Part shown: positions 41,652 through 49,053 of the stretch, one piece after another
Position numbering within the stretch: position 1 is the first letter of the stretch
How the letters are laid out: every line of letters starts with the position of its first letter
Source: Mesorhizobium sp. M2A.F.Ca.ET.046.03.2.1
Lineage (GTDB): Bacteria; Pseudomonadota; Alphaproteobacteria; Rhizobiales; Rhizobiaceae
Direction: 5' to 3'
DNA: 64,000 nucleotides
NCBI RefSeq assembly: GCF_003952425.1
Contig: NZ_CP034449.1
Location: forward strand, 5,816,001-5,880,000
The notes under the pieces: model-generated
Told to the model about the DNA's origin: nothing
Seen by the model: the letters and a program-made list of their open reading frames with translations, nothing else
Databases searched by the model: none
Translations under genes and position numbers: made by a program

Positions 41652-42860
41652 ATGAGGCGTCTGACAAGCGTTGCATGCCTGCTGGCTTTGGCCGCTCTCG
41701 CCTTGCTGGGTGGCTGCGGCGAGCCGCAATTCAGCGACGCCGAGAAGAACACCATCGCGTCTTTGGCGCTGAACACGCTGCCTTCGCTCAAGGCGGATAC
41801 CACCAACCAGTATGCGGATGTGCCGGCGGCTGCCGCGCTCGGCTCGACGCTGTTCTTCGATGCCGGCATGAGCCGTGACGGCACGGTGTCGTGCTCGACC
41901 TGCCACAAGATCGACCGCCAGTTCCAGGACGACCTGCCGCAGGCGGTCGGCGTCGGCCATACCAACCGCCGCACCATGCCGCTGGCGGGCGTGGCGCACA
42001 ATCCTTGGTACTTCTGGGACGGCAGGCGCGACAGCCTGTGGGCCCAGGCGCTGACGCCGCTTGAAAACCCGCTGGAGCAGGCCGGCAACCGGGCAGCCTT
42101 CGCGCATTACATCAAGAAGCGGTTCGGCGAGCGCTACGAGCGCATTTTTGGGCCGCTGCCGGACCTTTCCACCGTGCCGGCCAATGCCAGTCCGCTCGGC
42201 AGCGACGCCGAGAAGGCGGTGTGGAACGCGATGCCCGCCTCTCAGCAGGACGACGTCAACCGCGTCTATGCCAATATCGGCAAGGCGATCGCCGCCTTCG
42301 AGCGATCGATCGAGCCCGAGGAGACGCGCTTCGACCGTTTCGCCATCGATCTGGCGACCGGCGCCAAGCCGGAAGGGGACGCGGCTTTCTCGCCGGAAGA
42401 AATCCTCGGGCTGAAACTGTTCATCGGCAAGGCCAATTGCGTGACCTGCCACAATGGTCCGCGCCTCACCGACAATGCGTTCCACAACACCGGCGTGCCG
42501 CCGGTCGACGGCCTGCCGCCGGACCGCGGGCGCGTCGATGCCGTGGCACAGGTCGAGGCCGACCCGTTCAACTGCCTCGGCAAATTCCGCGACGGCGACG
42601 AGAGCGCCTGCCGCGAGCTGCGCTTCATGGTCAAGGACGGTCCGCAAATCACGCACGCCTACAAGACGCCGTCGCTCAGGGGCGCGGCGGATCGCCCGCC
42701 TTACATGCATGCCGGCCAGTTCTCGACACTCGATGAAGTGGTGGCGCATTATTCGAAGGCGCCGCCAGGCGTTGAAGGCGTATCGGAAGTGCATCCGCTC
42801 GACCTGTCCGATCGCGAGCGCGCGGCGCTGGTGGCGTTCCTCAAGACGCTTTCTGATTAG
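41652..42860 (+). CDS. Di-haem cytochrome c peroxidase family lipoprotein (MbnH/MauG-like)
   Basis: 402 aa. A lipobox (LLGGC, Cys at about 22) follows the signal peptide, so it is lipid-anchored on the periplasmic side. Two haem-c sites are visible: CSTCH at 81-85 and CVTCH at 263-267, with the second-domain TPSLRGAADRPPYMHAGQ region. It belongs to the bacterial cytochrome c peroxidase/MauG superfamily. The pairing with a YtkA-like protein recalls MbnP/MbnH-type pairs, but no methanobactin gene is present. Its stop overlaps the end of the convergent Lrp-family gene. Confidence 0.85.
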   Translation: MRRLTSVACLLALAALALLGGCGEPQFSDAEKNTIASLALNTLPSLKADTTNQYADVPAAAALGSTLFFDAGMSRDGTVSCSTCHKIDRQFQDDLPQAVGVGHTNRRTMPLAGVAHNPWYFWDGRRDSLWAQALTPLENPLEQAGNRAAFAHYIKKRFGERYERIFGPLPDLSTVPANASPLGSDAEKAVWNAMPASQQDDVNRVYANIGKAIAAFERSIEPEETRFDRFAIDLATGAKPEGDAAFSPEEILGLKLFIGKANCVTCHNGPRLTDNAFHNTGVPPVDGLPPDRGRVDAVAQVEADPFNCLGKFRDGDESACRELRFMVKDGPQITHAYKTPSLRGAADRPPYMHAGQFSTLDEVVAHYSKAPPGVEGVSEVHPLDLSDRERAALVAFLKTLSD

Positions 42861-43309
42861 CGATCCTTGACCGTCTCCATCGCCACGAAGGTCGAGGTTT
42901 GGGCGACGTGGGGCAGGGCCGAGATGCGCTCGCCGAGCACGCGGCGATAGGCGGCGATGTCGGTGGTGCGGACCTTCAGCAGATAGTCGAAGCTCGAGGC
43001 CATCATGTGGCACTGCTCGATCTCGGGCACGCCCTGGACAGCTCGGTTGAAAGCGTCGAGCGCCGCCGAGCGCGTATCCGACAGCTTTACCTGGACGAAG
43101 GCGACATGGCCTTCGCCCATGCGTTCGCGATCGATGATGGCGCGGTAGCCTCTGATGTAGCCGTCCTTCTCCAATCGTTTCACGCGCGCCTGCACCGGCG
43201 TCTTCGACAGGCCGACCTTCAAAGCCAGTTCGGACATCGAAAGCCTGCCGTCGCGCCCGAGCGCCGTCAGGATGTTACGGTCGATGCGGTCCAATTGGTC
43301 TTCGGTCAT
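42857..43309 (-). CDS. putR: Lrp/AsnC family regulator, probable activator of putA
   Basis: 150 aa: N-terminal winged helix-turn-helix (about residues 5-60, with LSMSELALKVGLSKTPVQARVKRLEKDGYI) and a C-terminal RAM effector domain (EGHVAFVQVKL.. to the end). It is divergent from putA with 164 bases between the starts, the same arrangement as PutR/putA in alphaproteobacteria, where proline triggers activation. The symbol rests on this synteny. Start MTEDQLDRID at 43309 fits the family; ATG at 43357 would add 16 residues. Confidence 0.85.
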   Translation of the reverse strand: MTEDQLDRIDRNILTALGRDGRLSMSELALKVGLSKTPVQARVKRLEKDGYIRGYRAIIDRERMGEGHVAFVQVKLSDTRSAALDAFNRAVQGVPEIEQCHMMASSFDYLLKVRTTDIAAYRRVLGERISALPHVAQTSTFVAMETVKDR

Positions 43310-43473
43310 CGAAATGGCAGCCGAAACGATGGGAATTCGGCTTCTATGATAGTTCAATTGGCCTGCCTAGTCGATTTCTTTGGACCGACTGGAATCCGAA
43401 GCTGTGCTAGCTTGCGCCATTCGGTCCGGCGACCGCCGGAACGTTCGCTCACGCTCGCTTTCATGGACCCGAT

Positions 43474-46400
43474 ATGCCGCTCGACGCCATCCGCCAGCAG
43501 ATCCGCGCCAATTATTTGCCCGACGAAGACGAGGCGGTGAAGCGCCTGTCGGCGACGGCGGGGTTGTCGGCCGAGGAGCGCAAGGGGATCTCGGCGCGCG
43601 CGGCCGATCTGGTGCGCGCGGTGCGCGGCTCGACCGATCCCAGGCTGATGGAGGTGTTCCTCTCGGCGTACGGCCTGTCGACCAAGGAAGGCGTGGCGCT
43701 GATGTGCCTGGCCGAAGCGCTGCTGCGCGTGCCCGACACCGAGACGATGGACGATCTGATCGCCGACAAGATCGCGCCGCATGACTGGTCGGCGCATTCG
43801 GGCGGTTCCAGCTCGATCTTCGTCAACGCCTCGACCTGGGCGCTGATGCTCACCGGCCGCGTGCTCGACGAAGGCGAGGGCGGCATCGAAGGCACGCTGC
43901 GCGCCATGGTGCGCCGGCTGGGCGAGCCGGTGATCCGCAAGGCGGTCGCTGCGGCGATGCGCGAGATGGGCGAGCAGTTCGTGCTCGGCCGCACCATCGC
44001 CGAGGCCGTCAAGCGCGGCCGGCCGATGACGCAGAAGGGCTATCTCTATTCCTTCGACATGCTGGGCGAGGCGGCCCGCACCGAGGCCGACGCGCTGCGC
44101 TACCACCGCGCCTATGCGGATGCGATCTCGTCGCTCGATGCGGGGTCGAACGGCCCTGACATCCGCTACAACCACGGCATTTCGGTCAAGCTGTCGGCGC
44201 TGCACCCGCGCTACGAGGTGGCGCAGCGCGAGACCATGCTGCCGGTGATGGCCGAACGGCTTCTGTCGCTGGCGCTTGCCGCCCGGCACTCGCGCATGGG
44301 CCTCAACATCGATGCCGAGGAGGCCGACCGCCTCGACCTGTCGCTCGATGTCATCGAACGCGTGCTGGCCGAGCCGGAACTTGCCGGCTGGGACGGCTTC
44401 GGCGTCGTCGTCCAGGCCTACGGCCCGCGCGCGGCTTTCGCCATCGACTGGCTCTATGCGCTGGCGAAGAAATACGACCGCCGGATCATGGTGCGGCTGG
44501 TCAAGGGTGCCTATTGGGACACCGAGATCAAGCGGGCGCAGACGCTGGGTCTTACCGGCTATCCGGTCTTCACCCGCAAGGCCAACACCGACGTTTCGTA
44601 TCTGGCCTGCGCGAAGAAGCTTTTGTCGATGACCGACCGCATCTATCCGCAGTTCGCCACCCATAACGCGCACACGGTCGCCGCCATCCTTTCGATGGCG
44701 AAGGACCGCGAGAGCTTCGAGTTCCAGCGCCTGCACGGCATGGGCGAGGCGCTGCACGAAACCGTGCGCCAAGCCGAAGGCACGCGCTGCCGCATCTATG
44801 CGCCGGTCGGCGCGCATTCGGACCTGCTTGCCTATCTGGTGCGGCGTTTGCTGGAAAACGGCGCCAACTCCTCCTTCGTCCACCAGTTGACCGACGAGGA
44901 AGTCGAGCCGGAGGAGATTGCGCGCGATCCGCTCACGGTTGTCGAGATGCAGGGCCCCGCCGCCAATCCGGCGATCGCGCGCCCCGCCGCGATCTTCGGC
45001 GCCGGGCGCCGCAACTCGAGAGGCTTCGACATCACCGATCCGGTGACGCTGGCAGCCATCGACAAGGCGAGGGCGGAATTTGCCGGAGCGGACCGCTGGC
45101 ATGCCAAGCCGATCACGCGCGCCGCCGGCTACGGCAAGCAGCGCCAGATCGTCAATCCGGCCAAGCCGGACGAGGTGGTCGGCACGGTGCATGAAGCTGC
45201 GGCCAAGCAGGTGGCGACCGCCGTGCGCATCGCCGTCGACGCGCAGCCCACCTGGGGGAAGCGCCCGGTTGCCGAGCGCGCGGCGATCCTCAATCGCGCC
45301 GCCGACCTCTACGAGGCCAACGCCGCCGAGTTCTTCGCTCTCGCCACCCGCGAAGCCGGCAAGTCGCTGGCCGACGGTGTCGCCGAGGTGCGGGAAGCGG
45401 TCGACTTCCTGCGCTATTACGCGGCCGAGGCGGTGAATGCCGAGGCAGGCACCGAAGCGCGCGGCGCGATCGTCTGCATCTCGCCGTGGAATTTCCCGCT
45501 GGCGATCTTCACCGGCCAGATCGCGGCGGCTTTGGTCACCGGCAATTCGGTCATCGCCAAGCCGGCGGAGCAGACGCCGCTCATTGCCTTCCGCGCCGTC
45601 GAGATGCTGCGCGAGGCCGGCGTGCCGGAGGATGTCATCCAGCTTCTGCCGGGCGACGGCCCCACGGTCGGCGCGCCGCTGACCGCCGATCCGCGCATCG
45701 CCGGCGTCTGCTTCACCGGCTCGACCGAGGTCGCCAAGCTGATCGAGAAGCAACTGGCCGAGACCGCGGCGCCCGATGCCATGCTGATCGCCGAGACCGG
45801 CGGCTTGAATGCGATGATCGTCGATTCCACCGCGCTGCCGGAGCAGGCGGTGCGCGACATCCTCGCGTCGGCCTTCCAGAGCGCCGGCCAGCGCTGCTCG
45901 GCGCTGCGCGTGCTCTACGTCCAGAAGGACGTCGAGAAAAAGATGCTGGAGATGCTGAAGGGCGCGATGGAAGCGCTCAACGTCGGCAATCCCTGGGCCA
46001 TCTCGACCGATGTCGGCCCGGTCATCGACGACGAGGCGCAGGCTTCGATCAGCGACTATTGCAAGAAGAAGGGGCTGGAAGGCCGGCTGATCGCCAGGAT
46101 CGAAGCTCCGGCCACCGGCCGCTTCGTCGCCCCGCATGTCTTCCGCGTCAAGGGCATCGAGGAGATGGAGCGCGAGGTGTTCGGCCCGGTGCTGCACGTC
46201 GCGACTTTCGACGCCGACGAGATCGACCAGGTCATCGCCGCCATCAACCGCAAGGGCTATGGCCTCACCTTCGGCCTGCATACGCGCATCGAGGGCCGGG
46301 TCCAGCATTTCGTCGACGGCATCCATGCCGGCAACATCTATGTCAACCGCAACCAGATCGGCGCCGTGGTCGGCTCGCAGCCCTTCGGCGGCGAGGGGCT

Positions 46401-47082
46401 TTCGGGCACCGGCCCGAAGGCCGGCGGACCGCATTACCTGCGCCGCTTCCGCAAGGGGCCTGAGGCCGGAACCGAGGTTGCCGATGGTCACAAGGTGACC
46501 GCGACCGAGCTTGCCGACAATCTGCCCGATCCGACGCTGGGCGGCTGGTCGACGCGGCCGGACCGCGTCGCGATCCTGAGGAAGCATCTGCGCGGCAAGG
46601 GCGCGGCGGCGATCGCCGCGGCCGCCAGCCTCGATTTCGGCCAGGTCGACCTGCCTGGACCGACCGGCGAAGCCAACACGCTGTCGCTGGCGCCGCGCGG
46701 CCGGGTGCTTTGCCTCGGCCCGGACACCGAGACGCTGCTTGCCCAGACGATCCAGGCGCTCGCCGCCGGCAACGCGGTGCTTGCCGTGGCGCCGGGCGCG
46801 CCGGCAGCACTCTCGGCACTGACCGGCAAGGGCCTGCCGCTGGCAGCCATCGACGGCCGGCCGGACCCGGTCGAGGCGCGCTCACTGCGCGTCGATGTCG
46901 TCGCCTTCTCCGGCACGCCGGAAGCGGCGCGCATCGTGCGCAAGGTGATCGCCGACCGCGCCGGGCCGATCGTGCCGCTGGTCAGCGAAGTGCTCAACCC
47001 GGCCGCCTACGCGCATGAGCGCGCGGTCTGCGTCGACACGACAGCGGCAGGTGGGAACGCCAGCCTGCTTGCCGCCGCATAG
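43474..47082 (+). CDS. putA: Bifunctional proline dehydrogenase / glutamate-semialdehyde dehydrogenase
   Basis: 1202 aa. The FAD-binding proline dehydrogenase barrel occupies about residues 130-470 (VRLVKGAYWDTEIKRAQ, FATHNAHT, RRLLENGANSSFVHQ). The aldehyde dehydrogenase domain spans about 530-1000 with E774 in AETGGLNA and C808 in SAGQRCSALR. A C-terminal domain of about 200 residues follows. It converts proline to glutamate with channelled pyrroline-5-carboxylate. It lacks the N-terminal ribbon-helix-helix DNA-binding domain of enteric PutA, so regulation must come from elsewhere, probably the divergent Lrp-type gene. Confidence 0.96.
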   Translation: MPLDAIRQQIRANYLPDEDEAVKRLSATAGLSAEERKGISARAADLVRAVRGSTDPRLMEVFLSAYGLSTKEGVALMCLAEALLRVPDTETMDDLIADKIAPHDWSAHSGGSSSIFVNASTWALMLTGRVLDEGEGGIEGTLRAMVRRLGEPVIRKAVAAAMREMGEQFVLGRTIAEAVKRGRPMTQKGYLYSFDMLGEAARTEADALRYHRAYADAISSLDAGSNGPDIRYNHGISVKLSALHPRYEVAQRETMLPVMAERLLSLALAARHSRMGLNIDAEEADRLDLSLDVIERVLAEPELAGWDGFGVVVQAYGPRAAFAIDWLYALAKKYDRRIMVRLVKGAYWDTEIKRAQTLGLTGYPVFTRKANTDVSYLACAKKLLSMTDRIYPQFATHNAHTVAAILSMAKDRESFEFQRLHGMGEALHETVRQAEGTRCRIYAPVGAHSDLLAYLVRRLLENGANSSFVHQLTDEEVEPEEIARDPLTVVEMQGPAANPAIARPAAIFGAGRRNSRGFDITDPVTLAAIDKARAEFAGADRWHAKPITRAAGYGKQRQIVNPAKPDEVVGTVHEAAAKQVATAVRIAVDAQPTWGKRPVAERAAILNRAADLYEANAAEFFALATREAGKSLADGVAEVREAVDFLRYYAAEAVNAEAGTEARGAIVCISPWNFPLAIFTGQIAAALVTGNSVIAKPAEQTPLIAFRAVEMLREAGVPEDVIQLLPGDGPTVGAPLTADPRIAGVCFTGSTEVAKLIEKQLAETAAPDAMLIAETGGLNAMIVDSTALPEQAVRDILASAFQSAGQRCSALRVLYVQKDVEKKMLEMLKGAMEALNVGNPWAISTDVGPVIDDEAQASISDYCKKKGLEGRLIARIEAPATGRFVAPHVFRVKGIEEMEREVFGPVLHVATFDADEIDQVIAAINRKGYGLTFGLHTRIEGRVQHFVDGIHAGNIYVNRNQIGAVVGSQPFGGEGLSGTGPKAGGPHYLRRFRKGPEAGTEVADGHKVTATELADNLPDPTLGGWSTRPDRVAILRKHLRGKGAAAIAAAASLDFGQVDLPGPTGEANTLSLAPRGRVLCLGPDTETLLAQTIQALAAGNAVLAVAPGAPAALSALTGKGLPLAAIDGRPDPVEARSLRVDVVAFSGTPEAARIVRKVIADRAGPIVPLVSEVLNPAAYAHERAVCVDTTAAGGNASLLAAA

Positions 47083-47113
47083 TCGGTTCGAGACGAGTTA
47101 GGCGCAGGTGCGT

Positions 47114-47428
47114 TCAAGCGCCTTCGACGACCGAAAAGCCTTCGAATTGCGGGTGGCCGAGATAGTGCACCTTCGAGCCGCCGGCGTTGCGATGGGCGGC
47201 GCGGAAGTTTTCCGACTTCGTCCAGGCGACGAAATCCTCCTGGCTTGCCCAGACCGTGTGCGAGGCAAACAGCGTATAGCCCTCGCTCTCGTTGACCGGC
47301 CCGCGAAGCAGGTGGAATTCCCTGAAACCCTTCATTTCGGAGAGGCTGGAATCGCGGTTCTTCCAGACGTCCTCGAAGGCTTCCTCAGAGCCGTTCTGGA
47401 CCTTGAAGCGGTTCATGGCGATGTACAT
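47114..47428 (-). CDS. hmuQ: IsdG/HmuQ-like haem-degrading monooxygenase
   Basis: 104 aa ferredoxin-like ABM domain. The opening MYIAMNRFKV gives N6; GFREFHLLRGP, a tryptophan pair (W60, W69) and H79 in AAHRNAGG fit the Asn-Trp-His set of IsdG-type haem oxygenases. In rhizobia the related HmuQ and HmuD cut haem to release iron. It is next to tonB and the haem receptor, which supports this role. ATG at 47428 has GAAAGGAAA upstream; the ATG at 47449 would add seven residues. Confidence 0.8.
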   Translation of the reverse strand: MYIAMNRFKVQNGSEEAFEDVWKNRDSSLSEMKGFREFHLLRGPVNESEGYTLFASHTVWASQEDFVAWTKSENFRAAHRNAGGSKVHYLGHPQFEGFSVVEGA

Positions 47429-47483
47429 TGGTTTCCTTTCGAATTGCATGAATTGTGGCGTTCAGGATGGCTTCAACCGGGTC

Positions 47484-48446
47484 TCAAAAGGGACCGATCC
47501 GCGCTTTGAACACCCAACTTGATCTTCCCGTCTCGGGTGGAATGGGAGGGAACGGTGCCTGCTTGCGCACCAGCGTCAAAGCGAATTGATCGAGCTCGGC
47601 GGAGCCGGAACTTTCGGCGAGCTGCAGGTCGCTGATGCTGCCGTCGGCCATGACGACAAACACCACCCTGGCGTTGTTGCGGGCCTTTGCCTGGACCGAT
47701 TTTGAAACGCGGCGGTTGGCGCGGGCGAGCCTCTTTTGAATTTCGCCGCTGTAGCGGGATTCCAGGGCATTGCCGGCGGCGGCCTTCATCTTACCCTTGC
47801 TGGCGATGGTCGGCGCATCGCGTGCGTCGCCATCCGCTGTTTCCGTGCCGCGCGTCTCAACGGGTTGGCCTGATCCTGCCGGTGCGCTCGACGTTGCGGC
47901 CGCGGCCGGTGGGTGCTCGGGTTCGGCAGGCGACGCATCGGGGCTTTGCGGCTCGATCGCGGGCGCCTGTTCGCCGGCCATGGGCACGCTCTGATCGTCT
48001 TGGCGCACTGTGGCGGCCGTCAGCATATCGGGCGTGGATGCAGGCTCCTGGGCGGCTTCAGCCGCAGGCTGAGGCGTTACAGGTTGGCTGGCCGGTTGCG
48101 GCGCTTCGGTCGGCGGAGTGGGCTGGACTGCTTGGCGCTTAACCGGCTGCAGGTCCGCCACCAAGGTTACATCCACCGCGCCGGACATCGCGTCATTGAG
48201 GGCGCTGCCCTGGGCGTCGGCGCCTGACTGGCTGCTGCCCTCGGCCTGAATCGCGTCCAGGGGGTCGAAGGTTCCGGCGGGCGCGATGAAAAACGCCGCC
48301 GCGGCGGCGGCATGGAGCAAGCCGGAGACGACAATCGCCACCGGCCATTTGCGGTCTTGCGCCGACTGACGTCGCTGCGCGAGCGACTCGGCCGGCGGGA
48401 TCGCCGGTTCGCTGTCGGCGTCGGGGAGGGGGTCGATGTCCTGCAT
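47484..48446 (-). CDS. tonB: TonB energy transducer
   Basis: 320 aa: one membrane helix near residues 35-55 (VAIVVSGLLHAAAAAAFFI), a long proline/alanine/glutamate-rich periplasmic linker (about 95-235) and a TonB C-terminal domain (ANRRVSKSVQAKARNNARVV, then SGSAELDQFALTLVRKQAPFPPIP). It passes proton-motive energy to the outer-membrane haem receptor encoded upstream. MQDIDPLPD at 48446 is the likely start; the frame runs further upstream through a 15-base tandem duplication. No exbBD genes are nearby. Confidence 0.88.
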   Translation of the reverse strand: MQDIDPLPDADSEPAIPPAESLAQRRQSAQDRKWPVAIVVSGLLHAAAAAAFFIAPAGTFDPLDAIQAEGSSQSGADAQGSALNDAMSGAVDVTLVADLQPVKRQAVQPTPPTEAPQPASQPVTPQPAAEAAQEPASTPDMLTAATVRQDDQSVPMAGEQAPAIEPQSPDASPAEPEHPPAAAATSSAPAGSGQPVETRGTETADGDARDAPTIASKGKMKAAAGNALESRYSGEIQKRLARANRRVSKSVQAKARNNARVVFVVMADGSISDLQLAESSGSAELDQFALTLVRKQAPFPPIPPETGRSSWVFKARIGPF

Positions 48447-48483
48447 GGCTCGCGAGGAGACCTGCGGCAAGCGACGCGTCCTT

Positions 48484-48513
48484 GTCAAATCAAGATCGGT
48501 CAAATCAAGATCG
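48484..48513. repeat. Perfect 15-bp tandem duplication upstream of tonB
   Basis: GTCAAATCAAGATCG occurs twice head to tail at 48484-48498 and 48499-48513, 38 bases before the tonB start. It could be a duplicated regulator site or a simple duplication. Confidence 0.7.
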
Positions 48514-48593
48514 GTTACCGCAAGCAGCGCCAGGCCTATGCCGGCCGGCGCTTGTGCAAAGGCGTTGCGTGCCGGTTCGAAGCCCACAGCTTG

Positions 48594-49046
48594 TCAGACT
48601 CCGAAAGCGATGGCGGTCCTGGTCGATGTCTTCAAGGCGCGCATGCAGGCCGCCGGCTCGACGCCGGTACCGGCGCATTCGGTCGCGCTGTTGATCAGCA
48701 CGCGGCTGAGCTTACCGCAGTCGGCGCCGGCAAGGTCGAAGCGGGTGACCTTGGTCTTGCCGGCCGGCAGGTCCTTGAAATCGAGCACGGTGAGGCGGTC
48801 GACGACGCCCGCCTCGTTGAACAGCGCGATCTCGAAAGCCGCCTTGGACAGGTCGGCGCCGAGCGCGTTGTTGACGACGAAGGTCAGCCGGCAGCCTTTT
48901 TCCGAGGGCTGCGCGGCATTGAGCTCGAGGCTCAATGCCGGAGCTGCGGCCGGAGCCGGCGCGGACTGGGCCCACGCCGGCGCCATCGCAAGCGACATCG
49001 CGAACGTCGAGGTCAGCAGACGAAACGATGTCATCAAGCGTTTCAT
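48594..49046 (-). CDS. Exported protein of the haem-uptake locus, unknown function
   Basis: 150 aa with a signal peptide (about residues 1-26, ending AWAQ) and a mature domain with four cysteines (in KGCRL, GADCGK, TECAGT and PAACMRA), likely two disulfides. The segment FDLAGADCGKLSRVLINSATECAG is distinctive, but I do not recognise a characterised family. It lies seven bases downstream of hmuR and upstream of tonB on the same strand, so a periplasmic role in haem uptake is plausible. Confidence 0.7.
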   Translation of the reverse strand: MKRLMTSFRLLTSTFAMSLAMAPAWAQSAPAPAAAPALSLELNAAQPSEKGCRLTFVVNNALGADLSKAAFEIALFNEAGVVDRLTVLDFKDLPAGKTKVTRFDLAGADCGKLSRVLINSATECAGTGVEPAACMRALKTSTRTAIAFGV

Positions 49047-49053
49047 GTCTCGC

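Noticed and set aside
43354..46587. 1077-codon open frame antisense to putA
   Set aside because: It mirrors the third-position GC bias of putA, has arginine/alanine/aspartate-rich low-information protein sequence and no domain; putA on the other strand is unmistakable.
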